Shown piece after piece: positions 1 to 8,194 of a stretch of 64,000 bases of DNA. The stretch spans positions 1 to 64,000 of the forward strand of contig CAZCLF010000001.1 of the NCBI GenBank assembly GCA_964499485.1, read 5' to 3'. Numbering within the stretch: the first letter of the stretch is position 1; every line of letters begins with the position of its first letter. Position numbers and translations under genes: made by a program. Under the pieces are notes generated by a model. The model worked only from the letters and a program-made list of their open reading frames with translations, had not been told where the DNA came from and did no database searches. Source of the stretch: Ga0074130 sp964499485. Lineage in GTDB: Bacteria; Pseudomonadota; Gammaproteobacteria; Burkholderiales; Rhodocyclaceae.

Positions 1-175
1 TTCGGCCAACATGCAGTAAACCCGTTGGGGGAACCTGTAAATATACCCTTATTTATGAAGCGCCTCAATATCAAGCCAGTCCAAACAAAGGCTTGGGGGT
101 GAGATGTCTGCAAAAATTCAAGTTATTTGATAGTCGTTAAAGAGCAAATTTGTTTTCAACGAATTGGGCCCTAAT
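1..175. other. Left-edge intergenic stretch with a boxA-like motif
   Basis: No convincing ORF is present on either strand. On the minus strand, positions 136-146 read TGCTCTTTAAC, an 11-base match to the boxA antitermination element found in rRNA leaders and spacers. No rRNA sequence follows before the window ends, and the stretch immediately follows the dgt stop codon. It may be the leader of something beyond the left edge or a chance match. Confidence 0.35.
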
Positions 176-1309
176 TTAAATCTCGCCTACGGCGAAGAGG
201 CGCCTATGCTCCTTCATTGCGTAACGGTCAGTCATGCCTGCTACGTAATCGGCGACGGCCCTTGCTTTGTCCTCTGTTGCGTAAGCTTGATACTGAGGAG
301 GAAGCAAGCGCGGCTCCTCGAGAAAGGCGGTGAAGAGCTCGCGAATAATGCGACGCGCCTTATTTGTCATTCGCAGTACTTGATAATGACGATACAGCGC
401 CTCTCTCAAGAAGACCTTAAGCAGCCTGTTTTCCTCTTGCATTTCTGGGCTAAACGCAATCAAGACAGGAGCCGCGTGCACATCGGCAAGCGATTCCAGT
501 TTAGCCTCATCAATTGCTCGCGTTGCCTCAGTTAGCAGATCGGTCACCTGGGTATCAATCATTCGGCGGATGGTTTCATGAACCATACGGCGGCCGACGA
601 TATTGGGATACTCTTTGCGAACTTCTGCCGCATGTCTCGCAAATAGAGTGACCTCTTCTAATTGCTCAATTGTGATTAACCCTGAACGCAGGCCATCATC
701 TATGTCGTGATTGTTGTAAGCGATTTCGTCTGCCAGATTACAAATCTGAGCCTCAAGCGATGGGCGTTGGTTATTGAGAAAACGCTCACCTAACTCCCCT
801 AGTAGCCGCGCATTTTTTGCGGAGCAATGCTTAAGAATGCCTTCTCGGGTTTCGTACATCAGATTCAGCCCGTCGAAGGCGCCATAACGTTCTTCGAGCT
901 GATCCACAATACGGAGTGACTGTAGGTTGTGCTCAAAACCACCGTACTCGCGCATGCATTCGTTGAGTGCATCCTGTCCGGCATGTCCGAATGGGGTATG
1001 ACCCAGGTCATGCGCGAGGGATACAGCCTCAACAAGATCGTCATTCAGATTTAGTGCGCGCGCGATAGCTCGGCCGATCTGAGCTACTTCGATACTGTGT
1101 GTTAGGCGTGTGCGGAATAAATCGCCTTCGTGATTGACGAATACCTGCGTCTTGTACTCAAGCCGCCTAAACGCCGTCGAGTGAATGATTCGGTCACGGT
1201 CCCGCTGAAATTCGCTGCGTGCTTTGGGTCTAGGTTCATAAATACGGCGCCCCCGTGAGTTGCCATCCCGGACAGCATACGGTGCAAGGCCATTCAATAC
1301 ATCACCCAT
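176..1309 (-). CDS. dgt: Deoxyguanosinetriphosphate triphosphohydrolase-like protein (dNTPase, type 2)
   Basis: A predicted HD-superfamily hydrolase that splits dNTPs into deoxynucleoside and triphosphate, acting in the cytoplasm on nucleotide pools. With the start chosen here it has 377 aa. The N-terminal LAPYAV...SRGR block and the EFQRDRDRIIHSTAFRRLEYKTQVF region are typical of the family (the latter is about residues 34-57). The HD metal site is visible as H71, H100-D101 and H104, with a further acidic cluster in NHDIDDGL. An ATG 45 bases upstream (1354) is also possible. I chose 1309 because relatives begin close to LAPYA and it reduces the overlap with aroB to 8 bases. It is the last gene of an aroK-aroB-dgt run. 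Confidence 0.93.
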   Translation of the reverse strand: MGDVLNGLAPYAVRDGNSRGRRIYEPRPKARSEFQRDRDRIIHSTAFRRLEYKTQVFVNHEGDLFRTRLTHSIEVAQIGRAIARALNLNDDLVEAVSLAHDLGHTPFGHAGQDALNECMREYGGFEHNLQSLRIVDQLEERYGAFDGLNLMYETREGILKHCSAKNARLLGELGERFLNNQRPSLEAQICNLADEIAYNNHDIDDGLRSGLITIEQLEEVTLFARHAAEVRKEYPNIVGRRMVHETIRRMIDTQVTDLLTEATRAIDEAKLESLADVHAAPVLIAFSPEMQEENRLLKVFLREALYRHYQVLRMTNKARRIIRELFTAFLEEPRLLPPQYQAYATEDKARAVADYVAGMTDRYAMKEHRRLFAVGEI

Positions 1310-2396
1310 GGCAACACGACTCAATTGCGGCTCGAATTTGATCTGTTGGTGCATCAGCGTACGTCACTGCCTCACCCAGCCTTTTCAGCAAAACCAATCT
1401 GAGCTTTCCGGCAATAACTTTTTTATCGTGCCCCATGAGATCAAGATAACGTTCCACACCAAGCTGCGCGCCAACAACAGGTAGGCCGGCAGCGGCCAGT
1501 ATGCTCCTCGTCCGAACAAAGTCACTATCTGTGAGCCAACCGAGCCTGCGGGAAAGTTCTGCTGCCATCACGGTTCCAGCGCCCACTGCCTCTCCATGCA
1601 ACCAAACTCCATAACCTAGGCCTGTTTCTATTGCATGACCAAATGTGTGCCCAAGGTTTAGCAGGGCTCTTCCACCATCTTTTGCCGTCTCATACTCATC
1701 TGCAGCAACGACATTAGCCTTGTTTTGGCACGATCGCTCTATTGCGTAAGTAAGTGCAACCGTATCGCGAGCCCTCAATGAGGGCATATTTGACTCCAAC
1801 CAATCAAGAAATGGTAAGTCACGGATTAGGCCATATTTAATGACCTCAGCAAGACCTGCTGACAACTCCCGTTCCGGCAATGTTTTAAGTGTTTCGGTGT
1901 CCGCCAGCACAAGCTGTGGCTGCCAGAAGGCCCCAATCATGTTTTTACCCCGCGCATGATTGATACCGGTTTTGCCACCCACCGATGAGTCAACTTGCGA
2001 TAGCAGTGTGGTTGGCACTTGGATAAAGGGGATCCCGCGCTGATAACTCGCTGCTGCAAACCCCGTCAAATCACCGATGACACCTCCACCTAAAGCAATC
2101 AACGTTGTTGTCCTATCGCAGCGATTTGCGAGTAATGCATCAAATATCTGATTCAGTGAATCCCAGTTTTTGTACTCTTCGCCATCGGGAAGGACGATTT
2201 CCGTGACATTCAGGCCTGCCGCACGCAGGGGGCCAGCCAGTGATTCCAAATACAAGGGAGCAACAGTCGTGTTGCTCACAATCGCTACGCTTTGACTGCG
2301 TAGATGTGGAAGAATTAGTTCGGACTGACCCAAGAGATTTGGACCGATATATATCGGATAGGCCCGCTCACCGAGTGCAACATTTAAGGTGCGCAT
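1302..2396 (-). CDS. aroB: 3-dehydroquinate synthase
   Basis: The second step of the shikimate pathway: converts DAHP to 3-dehydroquinate using NAD+ and a divalent metal, in the cytoplasm. It has 364 aa, the usual length. The glycine-rich NAD site GGGVIGD lies at residues 103-109, followed by VPTTLLSQVDSSVGGKTGIN (about 127-146), a family signature. Metal ligands are offered by the glutamate in LSAGLAEVIKYG and the histidines of NLGHTFGHAIE and LHGEAVG. Its start overlaps the end of aroK by 13 bases and its end overlaps dgt, so the three genes are probably one transcript. Confidence 0.97.
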   Translation of the reverse strand: MRTLNVALGERAYPIYIGPNLLGQSELILPHLRSQSVAIVSNTTVAPLYLESLAGPLRAAGLNVTEIVLPDGEEYKNWDSLNQIFDALLANRCDRTTTLIALGGGVIGDLTGFAAASYQRGIPFIQVPTTLLSQVDSSVGGKTGINHARGKNMIGAFWQPQLVLADTETLKTLPERELSAGLAEVIKYGLIRDLPFLDWLESNMPSLRARDTVALTYAIERSCQNKANVVAADEYETAKDGGRALLNLGHTFGHAIETGLGYGVWLHGEAVGAGTVMAAELSRRLGWLTDSDFVRTRSILAAAGLPVVGAQLGVERYLDLMGHDKKVIAGKLRLVLLKRLGEAVTYADAPTDQIRAAIESCCHG

Positions 2397-2914
2397 TTAG
2401 TATTCAGCTCCTCTTCCAATCGGCGCGCCAATGCAACCACACTGCAATTACCACTGTCGATGATGATATCGGCCACCTCGCGATACAGAGGATCACGCTG
2501 CGCGTACAACTCTTCTATTCGCTTGAGTGGATTTTCAACTTGAAGCAGCGGTCGATTGCGATCATGCCGTGTCCGCTCGTACAAGATTTGTGGGGGGACG
2601 CGCAAATAAATTACAACACCAGTACGCTTTAAATAATCACGGTTTTCTTCACGCATGACTGCGCCTCCGCCCGTTGCCAGGACTAACCCCTCTTGCTTGG
2701 TTAGTTCAGCAATCGCCTGCGCCTCTCGATCACGAAAGCCAGCTTCGCCCTCTATCTCAAAGATTACCGGGATACGAACACCAGTTACGGTTTCGACTTC
2801 GTGATCAACATCGACAAAACGCCGTTGCATTCGTTTTGCAAGCTGCCGTCCAATCGACGTTTTGCCGGCACCCATCATGCCGACTAGATAAAGGTTTTGG
2901 CTTCGTGATTTCAC
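2384..2914 (-). CDS. aroK: Shikimate kinase (GTG start)
   Basis: Phosphorylates shikimate to shikimate 3-phosphate with ATP. The 176 aa match the family length. The P-loop GMMGAGKT is at residues 12-19, shikimate-binding D35 and D37 lie in VDVD, R61 follows, and the GGG motif is at 82-84. The lid arginines sit in RHDRNRPLL. The start codon is GTG with no Shine-Dalgarno sequence. A TGATACAAT extended -10 box ends six bases before it, so the mRNA may be leaderless. It is the first gene of aroK-aroB-dgt and follows the pilQ terminator. A second, divergent shikimate-kinase-like gene lies at the right edge of the window. Confidence 0.96.
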   Translation of the reverse strand: MKSRSQNLYLVGMMGAGKTSIGRQLAKRMQRRFVDVDHEVETVTGVRIPVIFEIEGEAGFRDREAQAIAELTKQEGLVLATGGGAVMREENRDYLKRTGVVIYLRVPPQILYERTRHDRNRPLLQVENPLKRIEELYAQRDPLYREVADIIIDSGNCSVVALARRLEEELNTKCAP

Positions 2915-2920
2915 TATTAG

Positions 2921-2929
2921 ATTGTATCA
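2921..2929 (-). promoter_or_regulatory. Extended -10 box of aroK promoter (putative leaderless start)
   Basis: Read on the minus strand this is TGATACAAT: a TGn extension plus TACAAT (5 of 6 to the sigma-70 consensus). Six bases (CTAATA) separate it from the GTG of aroK, which is where transcription would normally begin. No good -35 box is visible at the right distance, as is tolerated by extended -10 promoters. The function is inferred. Confidence 0.55.
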
Positions 2930-2943
2930 GCTGCCACAAAAGA

Positions 2944-2979
2944 CATCGCCCGTAAGCCTTTTCAGGCCTACGGGCGATG
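2944..2979 (-). terminator. Terminator hairpin after pilQ
   Basis: Two 15-base arms (2944-2958 and 2965-2979) around a six-base loop. The single non-Watson-Crick position becomes a G-U pair only in minus-strand RNA, which points to that strand. TCTTTTG follows. It separates the pilMNOPQ operon from aroK. Confidence 0.75.
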
Positions 2980-2998
2980 CAGATACACTTATACAAGC

Positions 2999-5209
2999 TT
3001 AACGCAGCGCTAGTGCATCATTCACAATTCTTGGTGTAATGAAGACTAGCAATTCCGACTTTGCACGAACAGTCGTTGTTGTTTTGAACAGGAAACCAAC
3101 GTATGGCAAATCACCAAGGAAGGGCACTCGTTCTTGAGTATCGCTATCCGCCTCACGGTAGAAACCGCCAATTACAACAGTCCCACCGTTGTCCACCATG
3201 ACAGTTGTATTGACTGTATTTCTATCGAGGGTATTGGCACCAACAGAACCCAATCGTAGCGTGCTTTTCGCAATCTTAAGATCTAGATCGATCCGATTAT
3301 CCGGAGTTATCGAAGGGGTCACATCAAGTGTCAAAGGTGCATTATAGGTTGTGTAAATGGGTAAGCCCGTCTGCAAGTTAACGCCAGTTACAACTGTCGT
3401 CTGATTTAGATTCTCAATTTTTGCAGGCTTACGGTTTTGTGTAATCACACGTGGCGAAGATACTGTCTTGCCTCGATTATCTGTTTCAGCTGCAGCCAAT
3501 TCCATTTGCAAGACTTTGGTTGCATTGCTATTAAAAAGCAACAAGTTCAGCGTTGATGTACCCGTCAAGTTATAACTTGAACCGCCGACTCGACCATTAG
3601 TTATTAGGGATGGTGTGCTGCTTGCACCAAACAAATCAGTGTTCGAGAAGGTCGAGGTGGAAACGGTGCCAAAACCAATCCCACTTCCCCCACCTCCTAG
3701 CCCATAACTATTCTTGTCGAACAAATTCAAACGTACGCCAAGATTCTTTGTGAAGTCCGTTGTTACTTCAACAATACGAGCTTCAACAAGCACTTGCTTT
3801 GGTGGAACATCAACTTCACGGATGAGGTCTCGTACCTGATCGACCACTGCTTGAGTATCACGAATAAACAACTTATTACTTGAGCTATGGAATGACAATA
3901 CTCCCCGTGTCGTCATGATGCCTTTGAGCTGCATGGAGGTATTGGATGTCCCTGGCTGCCCGCCCGCACCAGGTGTTGACGTGTTGATTGGCACTTGAGC
4001 GTTGGTTGAGCTATCGTTTTGGGCAACGCGAATCAGCTTCTCAACATCTAAGCCTGAAACATAATTCAGTTGGAAAGTTTCGGTAACAAGTGGCGCGGTT
4101 TCATTTGCACGCGCGAGTTCATCTGCCAAATCCATATCACGACGCAGAAGTACATCACGTGCGCCAAAAATTACTAAATCTGGGCGCAAACGCATCCCTG
4201 CGTTTGTTTGCATCAACACAAGATCGATTGCTTGATCATAGGGCATGTTATCGAGTGTGACTGTAATCTTCCTGCCATTCAACGAAGGATCAATAATTAC
4301 ATTTCTGCCAGAGATTTCTGCCAGAGTGCGCAACACCATTGCGAGATCAGCATCGAAGAAGTTGATTGAGATTTTTTTGCCTTCCTGACCAAAAGGAACC
4401 AACTTGTTCGTCTCTGCTGATGTCAGAGCACGAATTTCGATTTTCAGTTGATTATTGACGAGTTGGGCTTGATGTTGCCATGCACCCTTCGCTGCAATTT
4501 CTACTCGTCCCTGACTCCCCTTGCTACTACTTGACACACTCGTCACTGGAGTTGCGAAGTCGTTCACGTCTCTCCTGCTCAGCAAACGATCAGGAATAAT
4601 CGTGTCTTGTAGGTCAATAGTAAGCCCGGTACTGCTCCGGCGAATATCAAGTGGAACTGATCCATCACTAAGTTCAATTAGGATTTGGGCTTGTCCTTGC
4701 TCGCCTCTACGGAACACCAGATCTCTAACCGAGTTAAGCTCTACCAAACGTTGGTTGATTGGAGGTGCTTTCGCTACTACCGCACTATTTGTAGCACCTC
4801 CCACAATGGACTGCTTGAATGGTGCCAGCTTGATAAGCAGTGATGTGCCTTTTAGTTCAACGTCATACCCTGTACTTGAGAGCATCGACAGAACCATACG
4901 AGTCTGTGTTTCCGTTTGAACCAGTTGCAGCGTTTTAAGGCCTCCAGTATTAACTGGATACGCAGACTTTCCTGATTTGTTATGGACACTTGGAAAGTCA
5001 AAAACAATTCTAGCGGGCTCTTTTGTCACCCATGCAGTTGGAACACTCGGCAATGCGTTCTCAAAGTCCACATTCACATAGAGTTGATCCCCAATTTGCT
5101 GGGTTTTGATTTCACGTATTGAATTAGCGGCTACAGGATCGGCGGCCACTGCCGCGCCCCAAACAGCACAACCAACCAAGACACCTACGATACGGATCAT
5201 CAGTTTCAT
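2999..5209 (-). CDS. pilQ: Type IV pilus secretin PilQ
   Basis: Forms the outer-membrane ring through which the type IV pilus (and, in competent species, incoming DNA) passes. It has 736 aa. A signal peptide runs to about residue 23 (ending AAVAA). Two AMIN-type peptidoglycan-binding domains follow (about 30-130 and 155-270), then an STN/N0 domain (about 280-350, FFDADLAMVLRTLAEISG), an N1/secretin_N domain (about 370-480) and the C-terminal secretin domain with the VPFLGDLPYVGFLF signature near residue 700. A Gly/Ser/Thr-rich stretch interrupts the secretin domain. It is the last gene of pilMNOPQ, overlaps pilP by four bases and is followed by a terminator. Confidence 0.97.
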   Translation of the reverse strand: MKLMIRIVGVLVGCAVWGAAVAADPVAANSIREIKTQQIGDQLYVNVDFENALPSVPTAWVTKEPARIVFDFPSVHNKSGKSAYPVNTGGLKTLQLVQTETQTRMVLSMLSSTGYDVELKGTSLLIKLAPFKQSIVGGATNSAVVAKAPPINQRLVELNSVRDLVFRRGEQGQAQILIELSDGSVPLDIRRSSTGLTIDLQDTIIPDRLLSRRDVNDFATPVTSVSSSSKGSQGRVEIAAKGAWQHQAQLVNNQLKIEIRALTSAETNKLVPFGQEGKKISINFFDADLAMVLRTLAEISGRNVIIDPSLNGRKITVTLDNMPYDQAIDLVLMQTNAGMRLRPDLVIFGARDVLLRRDMDLADELARANETAPLVTETFQLNYVSGLDVEKLIRVAQNDSSTNAQVPINTSTPGAGGQPGTSNTSMQLKGIMTTRGVLSFHSSSNKLFIRDTQAVVDQVRDLIREVDVPPKQVLVEARIVEVTTDFTKNLGVRLNLFDKNSYGLGGGGSGIGFGTVSTSTFSNTDLFGASSTPSLITNGRVGGSSYNLTGTSTLNLLLFNSNATKVLQMELAAAETDNRGKTVSSPRVITQNRKPAKIENLNQTTVVTGVNLQTGLPIYTTYNAPLTLDVTPSITPDNRIDLDLKIAKSTLRLGSVGANTLDRNTVNTTVMVDNGGTVVIGGFYREADSDTQERVPFLGDLPYVGFLFKTTTTVRAKSELLVFITPRIVNDALALR

Positions 5210-5730
5210 TTGCTTACTCCTTCGTCCTGCTGGAGGTACAGGATCTTTTCACGCTTGACCCATAGATCATTTGCATCTTTGACAGACTCGGATATTTTCA
5301 TTTGCGATTTTGTGATCTCAATGATCTTTCCAAAGTTTGGTCCGATGTAGTTTCCCACCGTTACGTGCTTAGGTTTATCTGGAGTTTGCACCAATGCAAA
5401 CATTTGGCCTCTGTAGCCAATTACGCCTATCAAACGCATTGACTCAAGTGGGAAGGTCTCCAGATACTCAGGAGGACGCCCTGCCCCAGGACTAGATAAA
5501 TCCGACATACCACCTTCTTTGGTTCTCACTTTTTCTGGTGAGAAAGGTGACATCAATGCTTTTGCGCTGTAATTCACAATCGGTGGAGTAATTAACGGTG
5601 GGGGCTCTTTGACCCCGCCTTTAATCCCTTTAGCCTCTTCGGCCATCCACTGCTTGATATCACTATGTTCTTCAGCGGCACACCCAACCAATGAAAGACA
5701 AAATACTGCAGCAACATGAGAGAGCTTCAT
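5206..5730 (-). CDS. pilP: Type IV pilus assembly lipoprotein PilP
   Basis: Inner-membrane-anchored lipoprotein that links the PilNO complex to the N-terminal domains of PilQ across the periplasm. It has 174 aa. The lipobox LVGC is at residues 14-17, giving Cys17 as the lipidated residue. A Pro-rich flexible linker (PPPLITPPIV, about 43-52) is followed by the conserved beta-domain with LESMRLIGVIGYRGQMFALV (about 94-113) and YIGPNFGKI. It overlaps pilO and pilQ by four bases each (ATGA-type junctions), which indicates translational coupling. Confidence 0.96.
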   Translation of the reverse strand: MKLSHVAAVFCLSLVGCAAEEHSDIKQWMAEEAKGIKGGVKEPPPLITPPIVNYSAKALMSPFSPEKVRTKEGGMSDLSSPGAGRPPEYLETFPLESMRLIGVIGYRGQMFALVQTPDKPKHVTVGNYIGPNFGKIIEITKSQMKISESVKDANDLWVKREKILYLQQDEGVSK

Positions 5731-6374
5731 TTTTTCGCTCCCTTCTTTTGCTGTGCAATTTCTTTATCGTCCAGATATCTAAATGTCTTTGCAATTGTGT
5801 TTAATGTGAGGGTTGAATCCCTGGCAACGGTTATATCAATGTCATTGAGCGTCACGATTCTCGAAAGACGGGCCACATCACCAGCAAACGCGCCCAATTC
5901 ATGATAAGTCCCAGACAAACGGATCTTAATTGGCAATTCCGCGTAGAAGTCTTTTCGCACTTCACCCATAGGCTGGAATAAATCGAACTGTAACCCTTGC
6001 CCAACTCCAGCCTGATTAATATCAATTAGCAACTTCTCGACTTCTGATGCATTTGGCAACTGCTTTAACAAAGCACCAAAGGTCCGGTTAATTTCTTCTA
6101 ACTGGCGACGATGAGCATCAAGGTTAACTGCCTGACGTTTTTTATTAAGCCACTCATCTCTCAATGTGGCCTCCTCTTGTTTTGCAACTTCAAGCTCTTC
6201 GAATTGAGGACTCCATGCAAACCACCACGAAGCGGCAACTAAAGCAGAAAACACCCCAAGAAGGATGACAATGCGTGGCGCGAGTGGCCACAATCCCGGG
6301 TCACGGGGATCCAGCGTTTTGAAGTCTTCGGTAAGTTGCTTGAAGTCAAATATGGGAAGTTTTTTTTCTTTCAC
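5727..6374 (-). CDS. pilO: Type IV pilus inner-membrane protein PilO
   Basis: Bitopic membrane protein that dimerises with PilN and aligns the pilus motor with the secretin. It has 215 aa: a cytoplasmic tail, one transmembrane segment around residues 33-52 (IVILLGVFSALVAASWWFAW), a coiled-coil stretch (about 55-100) rich in Glu, Leu and Arg, and a periplasmic ferredoxin-like domain with GLQFDLFQPMGE and the family-typical FYAELPIKIRLSG. It overlaps pilN and pilP by four bases. Confidence 0.96.
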   Translation of the reverse strand: MKEKKLPIFDFKQLTEDFKTLDPRDPGLWPLAPRIVILLGVFSALVAASWWFAWSPQFEELEVAKQEEATLRDEWLNKKRQAVNLDAHRRQLEEINRTFGALLKQLPNASEVEKLLIDINQAGVGQGLQFDLFQPMGEVRKDFYAELPIKIRLSGTYHELGAFAGDVARLSRIVTLNDIDITVARDSTLTLNTIAKTFRYLDDKEIAQQKKGAKK

Positions 6375-6955
6375 TTAGCCTTCCCCTTTCCTGCCGCAAT
6401 ATCACCTTCCTTGACTTCCCGCTTGATGTTCACAAACATATTGAATGCACTTAGACGGCGGCCACCAACAACCTCCGCACGAATTTCAACAAGCTCTGGT
6501 TTGTCAAGCAAAGGAGACTCTTCCAGATTGTGCATAAGGGCTGAAACCTTTGCATTCGCCTGTGCGTAACCGGTTAGATTGATGCGTTGTCCGGTTTGCG
6601 TAATCTTGCGCAAATACACCCCCTCAGGAATGCGTTGGGCAAACTCGTTGAACACATGAACGGTTTCTGCTCGATTTGCCTCCAGCAACTCGATCACACG
6701 CTTTCTAGCAAGCAGCGCTTCCGTCTGTTGCTTAAGCGATTTAATCTCAGCGATTTGCTTATCGAGCAGTACGATTTCTTGACGGAGAAAATCATTTTTG
6801 TCGCGCTGCTGATCAATCTGTTCAGCAATAATTGTGTGACCAATAAACCAAATTACCCCCGCACACAGTGCGGCCACGCCGAGTAAGGCATAAAACTGAT
6901 TGCGTCTAGCCTTACGTTTTTCCTCTCGATGGGGAAGGAGATTGATGCGCATCAT
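6371..6955 (-). CDS. pilN: Type IV pilus inner-membrane protein PilN
   Basis: Partner of PilO; its cytoplasmic N-terminus docks into PilM. It has 194 aa. The PilM-binding peptide INLLPHREEKRKARR is at residues 4-18, one transmembrane helix at about 22-45, then a coiled coil and a periplasmic domain with GVYLRKITQTGQRINLTGYAQ. The C-terminal tail is Lys-rich. It overlaps pilM by four bases. The intact N-terminal motif and gene order leave little doubt. Confidence 0.96.
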   Translation of the reverse strand: MMRINLLPHREEKRKARRNQFYALLGVAALCAGVIWFIGHTIIAEQIDQQRDKNDFLRQEIVLLDKQIAEIKSLKQQTEALLARKRVIELLEANRAETVHVFNEFAQRIPEGVYLRKITQTGQRINLTGYAQANAKVSALMHNLEESPLLDKPELVEIRAEVVGGRRLSAFNMFVNIKREVKEGDIAAGKGKAK

Positions 6956-8031
6956 TGATCAAATCTCCGCAAGGCAAGGCCACAAGCAACCATGAGTGCG
7001 GGTGCATCTTCTTGTAACCGCTTTGGCTTAATCTTTGCCGATATCGCCATTCCGGCGAACGGATTTGCGCGGGAGGTTTCAACTTGAGTTCGGGAAGAAA
7101 CAGCCGCCTCAATCCCCTCCATCAAGGTCCCACCGCCTGCTAGGAGAATGTAATTGACTTGCGTGTAAGCGGTTGATGTGTAGAAAAACTGCAGGGCTCG
7201 TGACACTTCCAGCGCCAAGGCCTCCAAATAGGGCTGCAGAAGCTCGCTATCGTAGTTATCCGGCGTGGACTCGGCGCGCTTGAGCGCTTCCGCCTCTTCG
7301 GCACTCATGCCATAAACGCGCATGATGTCTCTTGTTAGTTGCCCGCCGCCAAATGCTTGCTCGCGGGTATATAAGACCTCATCATTGCGTGCGAACGTGA
7401 ACCGAGCAGTATTGGCACCAATATCGGCCAAGACAACGATGGCATCTATGCCATCGTTAGGTAACTGACGAACGACCTCGTTAAGTGCGCTTTGGGTCGC
7501 GAAAGATTCAACGTCCATGACGACGGGATGAAGGTCAGCTGCCTCGGCGCAAGCGACTCGGTCTTCGATTTTTTCCTTGCGAGAAGCCGCAATCATGACC
7601 TCAACGTCTTCAGGATTGCTCGGCAATGGACCGATCACCTGAAAATCAAGGTTAACTTCCTCAAGCGCAAATGGAATGTACTGGTTGGCCTCAGACTCAA
7701 CCTGAATTTCCATTTCCTGCTCCCGGAGATCACCTGGCAGCACAATCTTTTTGGTAATTACAGCAGAGGATGGGAGTGCCATTGCCACATAGCGGGTGGT
7801 TGTGCCCAAACGCTTCCAAGCGCGGCGAACGGTTTCAGCCACCCCCTCAAGATTGGTGATATTGCCGTCGCTAACCGCGTCCCGTGGCAGGGACTCGATT
7901 GCGTAGCGTTCAACCCGGTAAGTCCCTTTGCCATTGTCTACCAGCTCAACCAGCTTTACAGCGGTTGAGCTGATGTCCAGTCCCAGCAAGGGGCGCGCCT
8001 TCGGGTTGAAGATCGAGAAATCAATCTGCAA
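6952..8031 (-). CDS. pilM: Type IV pilus assembly ATPase-like protein PilM (TTG start)
   Basis: Cytoplasmic actin-fold protein that binds the PilN N-terminus and couples the pilus motor to the alignment complex. It has 359 aa. The phosphate-1 segment LLGLDISSTAVKLVEL lies near residues 16-31; ADIGANTARFTFAR (about 201-214) and LLAGGGTLMEGI (about 296-307) are the phosphate-2 and adenosine motifs. The start codon is TTG with AGGGA about eight bases upstream. It is the first gene of pilMNOPQ, with a good sigma-70 promoter about 55 bases upstream. Confidence 0.96.
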   Translation of the reverse strand: MQIDFSIFNPKARPLLGLDISSTAVKLVELVDNGKGTYRVERYAIESLPRDAVSDGNITNLEGVAETVRRAWKRLGTTTRYVAMALPSSAVITKKIVLPGDLREQEMEIQVESEANQYIPFALEEVNLDFQVIGPLPSNPEDVEVMIAASRKEKIEDRVACAEAADLHPVVMDVESFATQSALNEVVRQLPNDGIDAIVVLADIGANTARFTFARNDEVLYTREQAFGGGQLTRDIMRVYGMSAEEAEALKRAESTPDNYDSELLQPYLEALALEVSRALQFFYTSTAYTQVNYILLAGGGTLMEGIEAAVSSRTQVETSRANPFAGMAISAKIKPKRLQEDAPALMVACGLALRRFDQ

Positions 8032-8086
8032 TGGAAATCCCTTTTTAAATTAGCAAATTACGATGCTAAGTGATACTTTACTTTAG

Positions 8087-8115
8087 ATACTAACAACAAC
8101 CATAACGGGTGTAAA
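8087..8115 (-). promoter_or_regulatory. Sigma-70 promoter of pilMNOPQ
   Basis: On the minus strand: TTTACA (8115-8110), a 17-base spacer, TAGTAT (8092-8087). Both boxes match consensus in five of six positions at ideal spacing, giving a start near 8080 and a leader of about 50 bases to pilM. Confidence 0.75.
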
Positions 8116-8182
8116 GGAATTATTAAGTGACCTGAGTCAGTGTTGGATTCCCGCAACGAGCGCCCTAGCCGCCGCTCGGCGG

Positions 8183-8188
8183 TATAAT
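8183..8188 (+). promoter_or_regulatory. Perfect -10 box six bases before the GTG of mrcA
   Basis: TATAAT, then CGGTAC, then the GTG start at 8195. A GC-rich inverted repeat (CCGCCG-CT-CGGCGG, 8169-8182) abuts the box on the upstream side. No Shine-Dalgarno sequence is present and no good -35 is visible. The geometry predicts transcription starting at the start codon. Confidence 0.55.
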
Positions 8189-8194
8189 CGGTAC

